DNA of 38,455 nt from Sorangium cellulosum (GTDB lineage Bacteria; Myxococcota_A; Polyangia; Polyangiales; Polyangiaceae), in assembly GCF_001589285.1 (NCBI RefSeq), contig NZ_JEMA01000467.1, positions 1 through 38,455 of the forward strand, written 5' to 3'. The translations under genes were made by a program, and so were the position numbers. Every line of letters starts with the position of its first letter. The stretch's first letter is position 1. Under the pieces are notes generated by a model. That model was not told the DNA's origin. It made no database searches and saw only the letters and a program-made list of their open reading frames with translations. Shown piece after piece: positions 9,802 to 19,328 of this stretch.

Positions 9802-9831
9802 TTGGCGGGCCGATCCGTTCATCGCTATACC
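9802..9831 (+). promoter_or_regulatory. putative promoter for a leaderless malQ-like mRNA
   Basis: TTGGCG at 9802-9807, an 18-base spacer and TATACC at 9826-9831. The predicted transcription start coincides with the ATG at 9839, which has no ribosome binding site. An alternative in-frame ATG at 9782 does have GAGG five bases upstream, so the two models compete. Confidence 0.45.
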
Positions 9832-9838
9832 TACCGCG

Positions 9839-11806
9839 ATGAACGACGTCGGGAACGACAAGGGCGACGTGACGCCGGCCCAGGCTCGAGAGGGCGAGGA
9901 CGAGGGGGAGCTCGTCAGGGCCGCATTGCAGCTCCTGGGCATCCGCAACCTGGTGCTCGCGATCCACGATCCGAGCTTCCCGTCGGAGGACGCGGAGGAC
10001 ACCGGGCGCGGGTCCCCGTACACCGAGGGGGGTCGCCGGTTCCTCCGGTTCGCGCGCGATCTCGGGTTCAACGGCATCCAGCTCGGCCCTCAGGGGGAGA
10101 CGTCGGCCGACAACGCATCTCCGTACGACGGCACCATCTTCTCGCGGAGCACGCTGTCGATCGCGCTCGCCCGGCTGACGGAGGACGGCCCGTGGGGCGC
10201 GCTGCTCCGCCCCGGAACGGTGACGGAGATCGTCGCCGGCAAGCCCGGCGGCCACGACGGCCGCGCGCAGCACGGCTACGCGTACCGCGCGCAGCGCGCC
10301 GCGCTCCGGGAGGCGTTCGCGTCGTACGTCGACCGGCGCAAGCGCGGCGAGCTCGACGACCTCGCCGGCCGCCTCGCCGCGTTCAGGAAGCGGAACGCCG
10401 CGTGGATCGAGCGGGACGCGCTCTACGGCCCCCTCTGCGACGAGCACCGGAGCGGCTGGTTCCACGGCTGGACCGGCGCGCCGGATCTCGATCGGCGCCT
10501 CTTCGCGCCCGGCCCCGGCGAGGTGGTCGCCTGCGAGGAGCGCAGCCGGGAGCTCCTCGAGCGGCACCGCGACGACGTCGACTTCTACGCCTTCTGCCAG
10601 CTCCTCGCGCACGAGCAGCACGCGGCGCTCCGGGGCGTGACGGCCGCGCTCGGGCTCAAGCTCTATGGCGACCTGCAGATCGGTTATTCGCCCCAGGATG
10701 CCTGGGCCCATCAATCGGTCTTCCTGAAGGGCTATCTCATGGGGGCTCCGCCGAGCCGGACCAACCCGGAGGGCCAGGTGTGGAACTACCCTGTCCTGGA
10801 TCCGGCCCAGTACGCGGACGCCTCCTCCGGCGCGCTCGCGCTCGTGCGGGCCCGGATGGACAAGATGTTCGACGAGTTCGACGGGGTGCGCCTCGATCAC
10901 CCGCACGGCCTCGTCTGCCCCTGGGTCCACGCCGCCGACGCCCCCGATCCGCTCCGCGCGGTCCAGGGCGGCGCGCGGCTCTTCTCGTCGCCCGATCTGC
11001 CGGATCACCCGCTGCTCGCCCGCTACGCCATCGTCTCTCCCGCGCAGCTCAACCGCGGTGTACCCCGGTATGCCGACGACTGGGTCTCCTCGCTGACGCC
11101 GGAGCAGGTCGGGCGCTACAGCGTGATCTTCGACACGATCGCGAGCTGCGCCGAGGCCTGCGGGCGCGCGACGACCGACATCGTGTGCGAGGTGCTGAGC
11201 ACGCTCCCGTTCCCGCTCCGGGCCGTGCTCGAGCGGCACGGGCTCGGGCGCTTCCGGGTCACGCAGAAGGCCGATCTCGACAACCCGAAGGACGTCTATC
11301 GCAGCGAGAACGCCGGGCCCTCCGACTGGATCATGGTGGGGACCCACGACACGCCGCCGCTCTGGAGGCTGCTCGACGCGTGGGAGCGGAGCGGCGCGCT
11401 GGAGCGGCAGGCGGCGTACCTGGCCTCGCGCCTCGCGCCCTCGCCGGCCGAGGAGGGCGCGATGGCGCGCGCGCTCGCGTCCGACCCGCGCGCGCTCGCG
11501 CAGGCCAAGTTCGCCGACCTCTTCGCGAGCCAGGCGGCGAACGTGATGATCTTCTTCTCCGATCTGCTCGGGCTGAAGGAGATCTACAACGCTCCCGGGA
11601 CGATGGGTGACCACAACTGGTCGCTGCGGGTGCCTCGCGATTACGAGCGGTCGTATCCGGAGATGCGCGCGCGCGGCGCGGCGCTGGATCTGCCGCGCGT
11701 GCTCGCGCTCGCGCTGCGCGCGCGGGGCGGCGCGGAGTCGGAGGAGCGCCGCAATCTCGCCGCACGGCTCGAGCGCCGCGCCGGCGCGGCGCGCAGCCAG
11801 CGCTGA
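9839..11806 (+). CDS. malQ: divergent GH77 4-alpha-glucanotransferase
   Basis: Amylomaltase-type enzyme that moves alpha-1,4-glucan segments between maltodextrins. About 655 residues from this start. GH77 landmarks: GLKLYGDLQIG and KGYLMGAPP (substrate-binding loops), nucleophile D353 in VRLDHPHG, acid/base E451 in VCEVLSTLP, and stabilising D504 in GTHDTPPLW. The motifs deviate from the usual RIDHFRG and GEDLG, so this is a divergent branch, but all three catalytic carboxylates are kept. No signal peptide: cytosolic. The N-terminus is uncertain: ATG 9839 sits at a leaderless promoter position, ATG 9782 has a Shine-Dalgarno sequence and would add 19 non-conserved residues. It stands 111 bases after the kinase (54 if the longer start is used). 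A trehalose synthase-maltokinase gene lies about 10 kb away. Confidence 0.85.
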   Translation: MNDVGNDKGDVTPAQAREGEDEGELVRAALQLLGIRNLVLAIHDPSFPSEDAEDTGRGSPYTEGGRRFLRFARDLGFNGIQLGPQGETSADNASPYDGTIFSRSTLSIALARLTEDGPWGALLRPGTVTEIVAGKPGGHDGRAQHGYAYRAQRAALREAFASYVDRRKRGELDDLAGRLAAFRKRNAAWIERDALYGPLCDEHRSGWFHGWTGAPDLDRRLFAPGPGEVVACEERSRELLERHRDDVDFYAFCQLLAHEQHAALRGVTAALGLKLYGDLQIGYSPQDAWAHQSVFLKGYLMGAPPSRTNPEGQVWNYPVLDPAQYADASSGALALVRARMDKMFDEFDGVRLDHPHGLVCPWVHAADAPDPLRAVQGGARLFSSPDLPDHPLLARYAIVSPAQLNRGVPRYADDWVSSLTPEQVGRYSVIFDTIASCAEACGRATTDIVCEVLSTLPFPLRAVLERHGLGRFRVTQKADLDNPKDVYRSENAGPSDWIMVGTHDTPPLWRLLDAWERSGALERQAAYLASRLAPSPAEEGAMARALASDPRALAQAKFADLFASQAANVMIFFSDLLGLKEIYNAPGTMGDHNWSLRVPRDYERSYPEMRARGAALDLPRVLALALRARGGAESEERRNLAARLERRAGAARSQR

Positions 11807-11902
11807 CCGTCGCCAGAGCGAACGGTAACGACGCGCCTCGACCGCCGCGGTCTGCGCGCGCGGGCGGGCGCCGGGGCCTCCGGCGCGCTCTGGCCGGTCC
11901 GC

Positions 11903-11919
11903 GCGACGCGGGGCGTCGC
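11903..11919. terminator. small hairpin downstream of malQ-like gene
   Basis: GCGACGC (11903-11909), loop GGG, GCGTCGC (11913-11919): a perfect 7-base-pair GC-rich stem about 100 bases after the stop codon. There is no T-tract, so terminator function is only a possibility. Confidence 0.3.
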
Positions 11920-12092
11920 AGGGGCTCAGCGGTCAAAAAGCTTGCATCCAGGGCGCTCGGGCTGCATTGATCCGAGCGAGCGCCGCGGTTCATGGGGCCT
12001 CGCCCGTGCGGCGCGGCGGCGCTGGCGACCGTGCGACACGGTGGTCAATCGCCCGCGCATCCCTCGAGTCCAGTACGAGATGGGAGACACAG

Positions 12093-13049
12093 GTGAGCAC
12101 GACCAAAGCGTCTCTTGGTACCTTGTTCCTCATGCTCTCCCTGGCCGCGCCTGCGCTCGCGCAAGAGGCGGCGCCGCGGCAGCCCATCACGGACAAGACG
12201 AAGGAGCGTTGGGCGAAGAGCCAGGGAGGCCGGTTCGGATTCGAGATCGACGTCCTCAGCTCGTCGTACCAGACGCAGCTCGCCGAGGTGGGCGCAGATC
12301 CCGATGAGGTCGAGGTCACGGAGTCCGAGCGGCTCGGCGTCGCCATCACCGCCTCCACGCAGTACAAGCTCTTCGCGGGTCTCCACCTCGACGCGGAGAT
12401 GCCGTTCGCCTACGGCGATGTCGCGGGCCCCCAGTCCACGGACCTGTTCGGCCAGCGATTCACGAGCGCCGCGCGCCACAGCAAGTTCTTCCTCGGCAAT
12501 CCCACGTTCGGCCTCCATTACGCTGGCAACCTGCTGCCCAACCTCGCGCTCTTCGGCGGCATCGGCCTGACGGTCCCGCTCCACCCGCACCCGGGCAGGA
12601 GCCTCGAGGTCGCGGCGGTGGCGAACTTCCCCGCGCGGGCCTACTTCGATGCGCAGCGCGTGCTGCTCGGGCACTGGGCTTTCCGGGCGCGCGTCGGGAC
12701 CGAGATCCACTTCGGCAAGATGCTGTTCCTCACCCACGACGTGGCGACTCAGGTCTTCCTCCCGACCCGGGAAGGCGACATGACGAAGTCCGTGATCGAG
12801 CAGGGCAACGAGATCGAGTTTCGCCCGTTCGGGGGCTTCGGCCTCGGCATGCGCCTCCAGGCGGCGTTCCCCCTCTCTTCCAGCAACTCGGCCCAGCTCG
12901 CGGCGGAGCCGTTCATCGCCTGGGAGCCTCTCGTGAAGGGCTCGTTCACGCGCGTCGGCGCGCTGGTCGCGCTGGACGACGACCTCGGCTTCGGCCTCGA
13001 TCGGGGAAAGGTCGCCACCATCCGCGTGGCCCTCGGCAGCAAGTGGTAG
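12093..13049 (+). CDS. predicted outer-membrane beta-barrel protein
   Basis: A 318-residue exported protein with a clear signal peptide (residues 1 to about 23, cleavage after APALA before QEA). The mature part alternates hydrophobic and polar residues with many Gly and aromatic residues (FGLHYAGNLLPNLALFGGIGLTV; FGGFGLGMRLQAAFPL), typical of a membrane beta-barrel. The family is not identified; such proteins are frequent in myxobacterial genomes. The GTG start at 12093 is supported by GGGAG six bases upstream and by its position just before the basic n-region. The upstream open frame to 11967 is not credible as coding. The thioesterase gene begins 43 bases after its stop, so co-transcription is possible. 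Confidence 0.75.
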   Translation: MSTTKASLGTLFLMLSLAAPALAQEAAPRQPITDKTKERWAKSQGGRFGFEIDVLSSSYQTQLAEVGADPDEVEVTESERLGVAITASTQYKLFAGLHLDAEMPFAYGDVAGPQSTDLFGQRFTSAARHSKFFLGNPTFGLHYAGNLLPNLALFGGIGLTVPLHPHPGRSLEVAAVANFPARAYFDAQRVLLGHWAFRARVGTEIHFGKMLFLTHDVATQVFLPTREGDMTKSVIEQGNEIEFRPFGGFGLGMRLQAAFPLSSSNSAQLAAEPFIAWEPLVKGSFTRVGALVALDDDLGFGLDRGKVATIRVALGSKW

Positions 13050-13092
13050 GGAGGCGGGCGCGGCAGCGGCGAGCTACGCTGAGCGCAACCCC

Positions 13093-13863
13093 ATGACCAC
13101 CCCCTCGACCTCCGACGCCTGGGTCGGCTGCCCGCGGCCGAACCCCGCTTCCCGCCTCCGCCTCTTCTGCTTTCCCTATGCGGGCGGCGGCGCGTCGATC
13201 TACAGCGCCTGGTGGCGCGAGCTCCCCGCGCACACGGAGCTCTGCGCGATCAAGCTCCCCGGCCGGGAGGCGCGCCTCAGCGAGCCGCCGTTCGAGCGCC
13301 TCACGCCGCTCGTGCAGGCCCTCGCGACAGCGCTCGACGGCTGGCTCGCGAAGCCGTTCGCGTTCTACGGCCACAGCCTCGGCGCGCTGGTGAGCTTCGA
13401 GCTCGCGCGGGAGCTGCGCCGCCGGGGCGCTCCGCTCCCGCGCCACCTGTTCGTCTCGGGGCGGCGCGCGCCCCACCAGCCCATCTCTGCTCCGCTCCAC
13501 GGCCTGCCGGACGACGCGTTCCTGGCGTGGCTCCGCCGCATGGGGGGCACGCCCGAGGAGGTCCTGCGCGAGCCGGATCTCCTCGCGCTCTTCCTGCCCG
13601 TCCTCCGCGCGGACGTGGCCGTCAACGAGGCCGAGCCGTTCGTCCCCGGGCCCCCGCTCGACTGCCCGATCTCGGCCTTCGGGGGCGACGACGACGAGCG
13701 CGCGAGCCCCGCCGATATCGAGGCATGGCGCGAGCTCACGCGCGGGCCCTTCCGGGCCGAGGTGTTCCCCGGCGGGCACTTCTTCCTGCGGACCGCCCGC
13801 GCGCCGCTCCTGCGGTCGATTTCAGCCGTGCTCGACGACGTCGCGCGCGATCTCCCCGCCTGA
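13093..13863 (+). CDS. stand-alone type II thioesterase (GrsT-like)
   Basis: A 256-residue alpha/beta hydrolase of the external thioesterase family, which normally clears misprimed acyl groups from polyketide or non-ribosomal peptide carrier domains. Family features: [17 protein letters not shown] near the N-terminus, LPGREARL, the nucleophile S95 in GHSLG, the acidic GGDDDE at 197-202 and catalytic H229 in GGHFF. Length matches the family. No PKS or NRPS gene is in the window; neighbours are an outer-membrane protein and fumarase. It may serve remote assembly lines or general acyl-carrier maintenance. The ATG at 13093 has no obvious Shine-Dalgarno sequence. Confidence 0.9.
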   Translation: MTTPSTSDAWVGCPRPNPASRLRLFCFPYAGGGASIYSAWWRELPAHTELCAIKLPGREARLSEPPFERLTPLVQALATALDGWLAKPFAFYGHSLGALVSFELARELRRRGAPLPRHLFVSGRRAPHQPISAPLHGLPDDAFLAWLRRMGGTPEEVLREPDLLALFLPVLRADVAVNEAEPFVPGPPLDCPISAFGGDDDERASPADIEAWRELTRGPFRAEVFPGGHFFLRTARAPLLRSISAVLDDVARDLPA

Positions 13864-13951
13864 CAGCCGGCGCCGGGCGGGTGTTGAGCCCGGGCCCGGA
13901 GCCATGCAAAGAAGGGGGACCCGCAGCCTCCCTGCCCCGGAGACCCGAACG

Positions 13952-15598
<1,647 letters not shown>

Positions 15599-15684
15599 TC
15601 GCCGGCATCCGATCGGGCGTGGAGAGCTCACGTCCGTTCGTCCGTGACACGGCGGGCGAGCTGAGAAAGACGCACTTCCCGCTA

Positions 15685-15727
15685 CAAACATCCCCTGAGG
15701 CGAAGCGTCACGCCTGGGGCGTGTTTG
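15685..15727 (+). terminator. long hairpin after fumarase
   Basis: Arms CAAACA + CCCC + AGGCG (15685-15702) pair with CGCCT + GGGG + TGTTTG (15711-15727), about 15 pairs with small bulges and an 8-base loop. It lies about 90 bases after the fumarase stop and ends in a T-containing segment; a probable transcription terminator or mRNA 3'-end structure. Confidence 0.55.
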
Positions 15728-15794
15728 CTCCTGCTCAGCTCGATATTTGCTCCACGAGAGTCTCTGCGGCGGCGATCTGGTGAGGCACGGTCCG

Positions 15795-15826
15795 TGCTCT
15801 TGGGCTCCTGCGAAAGGAGCTGAGCA
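15795..15826 (+). promoter_or_regulatory. leader hairpin burying the Shine-Dalgarno sequence
   Basis: TGCTC (15795-15799) pairs with GAGCA (15822-15826) and GCTCCT (15804-15809) pairs with AGGAGC (15815-15820); the loop is GCGAA and there is a 4-by-1 internal loop. The AAGGAG ribosome binding site is in the 3' arm and the structure ends on the base before the ATG at 15827. Translation of the coupled pair that follows would need this hairpin to open. Confidence 0.6.
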
Positions 15827-16132
15827 ATGACAGTTCGACCTGAGCGCACCGTGCCCCATGGCCAGCCTGAGCCCGGACACCACCGTTTCGAGGATCGGCA
15901 CGGTGGACCGGACGGGGCTCGTCATCCCATGGAAGAGGAGCGCCTCGAGAGGCTGGTGCGCGCCGCGCAGGAGGTCTCGGATCAAGCAGCGCGCGACAGG
16001 CGCGGCGAGCCTGGTCAGGATGGACCGGCCGACCACGGCCGCGTCGACTCTCGACCGGCTCCGAGGACCGCCAGCATCGCTGACATCGAGCGCGCGGACT
16101 ACGAGGGGATGCTCTCCCCGGAGGAGACGTGA
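15827..16132 (+). CDS. small hydrophilic protein of unknown function
   Basis: A 101-residue protein rich in Arg, Glu, Asp, Pro and His, with no membrane segment, cysteine pair or recognised domain; the middle (EEERLERLVRAAQEVSDQAA) is probably helical. Evidence that it is a real gene: a strong AAAGGAG ribosome binding site at 7-8 bases from the ATG, a leader hairpin that specifically covers that site, and a GTGATG overlap in which its TGA stop overlaps the start of the hydrolase gene. Translational coupling suggests it acts with, or regulates, the hydrolase. Codon pattern is less typical than that of neighbours, so a leader-peptide-like role cannot be excluded. Confidence 0.55.
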   Translation: MTVRPERTVPHGQPEPGHHRFEDRHGGPDGARHPMEEERLERLVRAAQEVSDQAARDRRGEPGQDGPADHGRVDSRPAPRTASIADIERADYEGMLSPEET

Positions 16133-17073
16133 TGGGCGCGCGCGCGATGAGCCTCGATGCGGTCGTCGGACGGTTCGCGCCGAGCGTGCTCCGCAAGGCG
16201 GAGCGCGCCCCCCTGGCCCCTGCGCTCGACGCGGAGATCCGCCACGTGGACACGTGGAGCGCAGGGCGCCTGGCGTACTACGTGGACACGCGCGCCACGG
16301 GGCGCCCGGTCGTCCTCCTGCATGCGATCGACGCGGCCGCCTCGTCGAAGGAGGTGGCTCCCCTGTTCGACGCGCTCCGCGCGGAGCGGCCCGTCTATGC
16401 GCTCGATCTCCCGGGGTTCGGGCTCTCGGAGCGCACCGATCGCGCTTACGATCGTGAGCTCTACCGCGCCGCCGTGCGCCGGTTCCTCACGGACGTGGTG
16501 CGCGAGCCGGGCGGCGCCGACGTCATCGCGCTGTCCCTCTCCTCGGAGTTCGCCGCCGCCGTCGCCTGCGAGGAGATGAGCCTCGTCCACAGCCTCGTGC
16601 TCGTCTCCCCCACGGGGCTCGGCCGCGAGGCGCCCGGCGCGAGCGTCGTCCTCCGGGCGATCTCGCATGTCCCTCACGTCGCCGAGGCGCTCTTCCGCGT
16701 GCTCGCCACGCCGTCGAGCATCCGCTGGTTCCTGAAGAAGAACTTCGTCGGCGCGCCGGATCCCGGCCTCGTCGACTACGCTATCCGCACGTCGAAGGAG
16801 CCTGGCGCCCACCGCGCCCCCCTCGCGTTCATCGCCGGCGACCTGTTCACCGAGGACGCGTTCCAGCGTCTCTATGCGCGTCTGCCCGTCCCCACCCTGG
16901 TCCTCTACGATCGCGACCCCCACGCGCGCTTCGACCGTCTCGACGAGCTCGCGCAGCAGAACGCGCGCGTCGAGGTCGCTCGCGTCTCCCCGACGCGGGG
17001 TCTCCCGCACTTCGAGCAGCTCGATGCCACGCTCGAGGTCGTGCGCAGGTTCTGGACGCAGGACCCCTGGTAG
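16132..17073 (+). CDS. alpha/beta-fold hydrolase
   Basis: A 313-residue serine hydrolase-like protein. Residues 59-66 (PVVLLHAI) give the oxyanion-hole strand, YALDLPGFGLSER (89-101) the typical turn, and the nucleophile elbow is ALSLS with S135, using Ser instead of Gly after the nucleophile. Acid and base candidates are the Asp in YDRDPH and the His in GLPHFEQ near the C-terminus. Substrate unknown. No signal peptide. It can start at GTG 16129 or ATG 16132, both overlapping the stop of the 101-residue gene, so it is probably translated by coupling. Confidence 0.85.
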   Translation: MGARAMSLDAVVGRFAPSVLRKAERAPLAPALDAEIRHVDTWSAGRLAYYVDTRATGRPVVLLHAIDAAASSKEVAPLFDALRAERPVYALDLPGFGLSERTDRAYDRELYRAAVRRFLTDVVREPGGADVIALSLSSEFAAAVACEEMSLVHSLVLVSPTGLGREAPGASVVLRAISHVPHVAEALFRVLATPSSIRWFLKKNFVGAPDPGLVDYAIRTSKEPGAHRAPLAFIAGDLFTEDAFQRLYARLPVPTLVLYDRDPHARFDRLDELAQQNARVEVARVSPTRGLPHFEQLDATLEVVRRFWTQDPW

Positions 17074-17331
17074 ATCCCCTACAGCAGAGCGACCCCGGCG
17101 GCGCTCAGGCTCCGCGCAGGGCGGATACCGCGTCAGACGGCGAGCCGACCCTCGGTCGCCGGCAGTCGGCGTGTGGGCGCCATCACCGACATGCCCCATG
17201 GTCTCGTGGGGCCGGCCCGTGCTGGCATCCCCGCCGGACCCGTGCGGCCCGGCTTGCGTCGCACATTCCCGTCACCGCGCTCGGGGCCGTCGGTGTACAA
17301 TGACAGTGTGGCCGCTCAACTGGCATGTTGG

Positions 17332-17344
17332 CACGGTTACCGTG
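17332..17344. promoter_or_regulatory. 13-base palindrome, possible operator
   Basis: CACGGT-T-ACCGTG is a perfect inverted repeat with a one-base centre, the geometry of a dimeric regulator site. It is about 240 bases upstream of the kinase start. Confidence 0.35.
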
Positions 17345-17414
17345 TGCGCACGGCCACAGGCCGGAGACCTCGCTCCAGCCGAGTTTGTCAGCGCGCCAAC
17401 ATTCACTCCCGTCG

Positions 17415-17442
17415 ACCTGGCGGCTCGTCGCCCCTGCCAGGT
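17415..17442. promoter_or_regulatory. 7-base inverted repeat
   Basis: ACCTGGC (17415-17421) and GCCAGGT (17436-17442) are perfect complements with a 14-base spacer: either a hairpin in the kinase leader or a two-half-site operator. Confidence 0.3.
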
Positions 17443-17447
17443 GCGTA

Positions 17448-17463
17448 TTCATCGGCCGATGAA
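17448..17463. promoter_or_regulatory. 16-base perfect palindrome, possible operator
   Basis: TTCATCGGCCGATGAA is fully self-complementary without a spacer. It lies five bases after the preceding inverted repeat and about 120 bases before the kinase start, a plausible regulator binding site. Confidence 0.4.
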
Positions 17464-17585
17464 GCGCTGCGCCAGGATGCCGCGTCGCGCCACCCACGTG
17501 TCGGGTGCGCAAGTGTTTCCGAGCGTAAAAGTCTTTGCAAACTTCAGGTCAACGGAGTAGTTAAGCTCTTATAGCGGGGGATGTC

Positions 17586-19235
17586 GTGAATGCAGGCGGG
17601 CAAATCATCTCTGCGAACAAGCAAGCGAGTAACAGCTTGCTTGGTAGATACCGCCTAGTTGCAAAATTAGGCCGCGGTGGGATGGCGGACGTGTTCCTCG
17701 CCGTTTCCCGCGGGCCCGGGTCGTTCAACAAGCTCGTTGTCGTGAAGTGCCTCCGCGTCGGCATGGCGGAGGACCCTCGCTACGTCCTGATGTTCCTGGA
17801 CGAGGCGAAGCTGTCGGCACGGCTCAACCACCCGAACGTCATCCAGACCTACGAGATCGGCGGCGAGAGCGGCGGGTACTTCATCGTCATGGAGTACCTG
17901 GAGGGCCAGCCGCTCAAGGACATCGTGCGGGCGGTCGTGAGCGGCTGTGCCGGCGCCAGCAACTTCACGCGCGCGGCGTGGGTCCGGGTCATCGCCGAGA
18001 CGCTGCGTGGCCTTCATTACGCGCACGAGCTCACGGATTTCGACGGCCGGCTGCTCGGCATCGTCCATCGCGACGTCTCGCCGCACAACATCTTCGTCAC
18101 GTACGACGGCGCGGTGAAGATCGTCGATTTCGGCGTCGCGAAGGCGTCGCTCAACGCGGCGCACACCGAGAACGGCACCTTCAAGGGCAAGATGGCGTAT
18201 GCCGCGCCCGAGCAGGCGATGGCGAGCGAGGACGTCGACCGCCGGGCCGACCTCTTCGCGATCGGCATCGTGCTCTGGGAGCTCCTGGCGATGCGCCGGC
18301 TGTTCGACGGCGATCATGTCGCCGTGATGCACCAGCTCCTCACGCGGGACATCCCCCGGCTCTCCACGGTGGTGCCGGACATCGATCCGGCGCTCGACGA
18401 GATCGTGGCGAAGGCGCTCCAGCGCGACCCCGCGCGGCGGTTCGCCACCGCGCAGGAGATGGGCGACGCGCTGGAGAGCTACCTCCTGGTCTCGGGCGAG
18501 GACGTCCGGAAGGAGCAGCTCGGCGTGTACGTGCTCGAGATGTTCGCGGAGAGCAGGGCGCTCGTGCGCCAGCAGGTCACCGCGCAGTTCGAGTACCTGA
18601 GCTCGCTGGACGTCACCGGCGACATCCAGCGCGCCTCCATGATCAGCGATTTCCCTCGCGCGTCGATGGTCATGGGGATGAACCGCTCGATGTGGCCCTC
18701 TGCGACCGGGCTGCCGGTCCTCACCGAGCACAGCACCCCTGGCCTGCCTCAGTACGAGCAGCCGGCGGCCGATCCCGACAGCCTGGGCGCGACGGTGGGG
18801 CGCCCCTCGCCCTGGCGGCAGCGCGGGTACCTGTTCACCGCGCTCGGCGCGGCGGCGCTGCTGGGCGCGGGGGCCGTCGCGATGGCGCAGCGGGGCACCT
18901 TGCCGGATGGCGGCTCCGTGCAGGCGTCGGATGCCGTGCCCGCGACGACGGCGTGGGCTCCTCCGACGGCATCGGCCCCTCTCGAGAGCGCTGGCCCGAA
19001 GGCGAAGGTCACCATCAAGAGCGAGCCGTCCGACGCCAAGGTGACGTGGAACGGGACGGAGCTCGGCAAGACGCCGCTCAGCATCGAGCTTCCCACGGGG
19101 ATGCAGGTCGTCGTTGTGTCGAGGGCCGGGTCCTTCGACGAGTCGCTGTTCCTGCAGCTCGCCGCGTCGGACGCCGTCGAGCGCACGGTCACGCTCCGAC
19201 CCCAGGAGATCACGCCGGGCGCGACGTCTCGCTAG
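17586..19235 (+). CDS. Ser/Thr protein kinase with C-terminal PEGA domain
   Basis: A 549-residue membrane-anchored eukaryote-like kinase. The kinase domain (21-300) has the glycine loop GRGGMADVF, K54 in VVVKC, catalytic D163 in HRDVSPHN, D181 in DFGVAK and APE at 207-209, so it should be active. A helical linker follows (300-345), then a Ser/Met/Pro-rich segment, one transmembrane helix (about 414-434), an Ala/Pro/Ser linker and a PEGA domain (about 473-540, KVTIKSEPSDAKVTWNG), placed outside the cytoplasmic membrane. The periplasmic PEGA domain may sense envelope ligands. GTG at 17586 follows GGGGG by five bases; the nearer ATG at 17581 meets a stop two codons later. It is convergent with the SodC-like gene. 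Confidence 0.93.
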   Translation: MNAGGQIISANKQASNSLLGRYRLVAKLGRGGMADVFLAVSRGPGSFNKLVVVKCLRVGMAEDPRYVLMFLDEAKLSARLNHPNVIQTYEIGGESGGYFIVMEYLEGQPLKDIVRAVVSGCAGASNFTRAAWVRVIAETLRGLHYAHELTDFDGRLLGIVHRDVSPHNIFVTYDGAVKIVDFGVAKASLNAAHTENGTFKGKMAYAAPEQAMASEDVDRRADLFAIGIVLWELLAMRRLFDGDHVAVMHQLLTRDIPRLSTVVPDIDPALDEIVAKALQRDPARRFATAQEMGDALESYLLVSGEDVRKEQLGVYVLEMFAESRALVRQQVTAQFEYLSSLDVTGDIQRASMISDFPRASMVMGMNRSMWPSATGLPVLTEHSTPGLPQYEQPAADPDSLGATVGRPSPWRQRGYLFTALGAAALLGAGAVAMAQRGTLPDGGSVQASDAVPATTAWAPPTASAPLESAGPKAKVTIKSEPSDAKVTWNGTELGKTPLSIELPTGMQVVVVSRAGSFDESLFLQLAASDAVERTVTLRPQEITPGATSR

Positions 19236-19279
19236 CCCGTCGGACGAACGTCGCGAGCGGCCCGATCCGGGGGAGTTGT

Positions 19280-19310
19280 CGCGCCCCGCCCGAGGCTCGG
19301 ACGGGGCGCG
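19280..19310. terminator. bidirectional terminator hairpin
   Basis: CGCGCCCCG / CGGGGCGCG (19280-19288 with 19302-19310) and CCGA / TCGG (19290-19293 with 19297-19300) form a 13-pair stem with one mismatch and a 3-base loop, midway between the convergent kinase and SodC-like genes. No T-tract. Confidence 0.6.
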
Positions 19311-19328
19311 CGGATGCCGGGCGGAGGG

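Larger units (their letters stand above)
17074..17585. other. 512-base palindrome-rich intergenic region
   Basis: No convincing gene; a 133-codon open frame at 17173-17574 lacks domain features and a ribosome binding site. The region is AT-richer near its right end (TTGCAA at 17535-17540) and contains three inverted repeats between 17332 and 17463. It is probably the control region of the kinase gene at 17586. Confidence 0.5.

Noticed and set aside
7502..11614. 1370-codon minus-strand open frame opposite FIST, kinase and GH77 genes
   Set aside because: Low-complexity Arg/Glu/Ala translation antisense to well-recognised plus-strand domains.
15858..16457. 199-codon frame overlapping the 101-residue gene and hydrolase start
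   Set aside because: No ribosome binding site and it runs into the hydrolase coding region in another frame; the 101-residue frame has far better signals.
17173..17574. 133-codon open frame in the kinase upstream region
   Set aside because: No ribosome binding site, no domain, covers palindromic DNA; more likely regulatory sequence.
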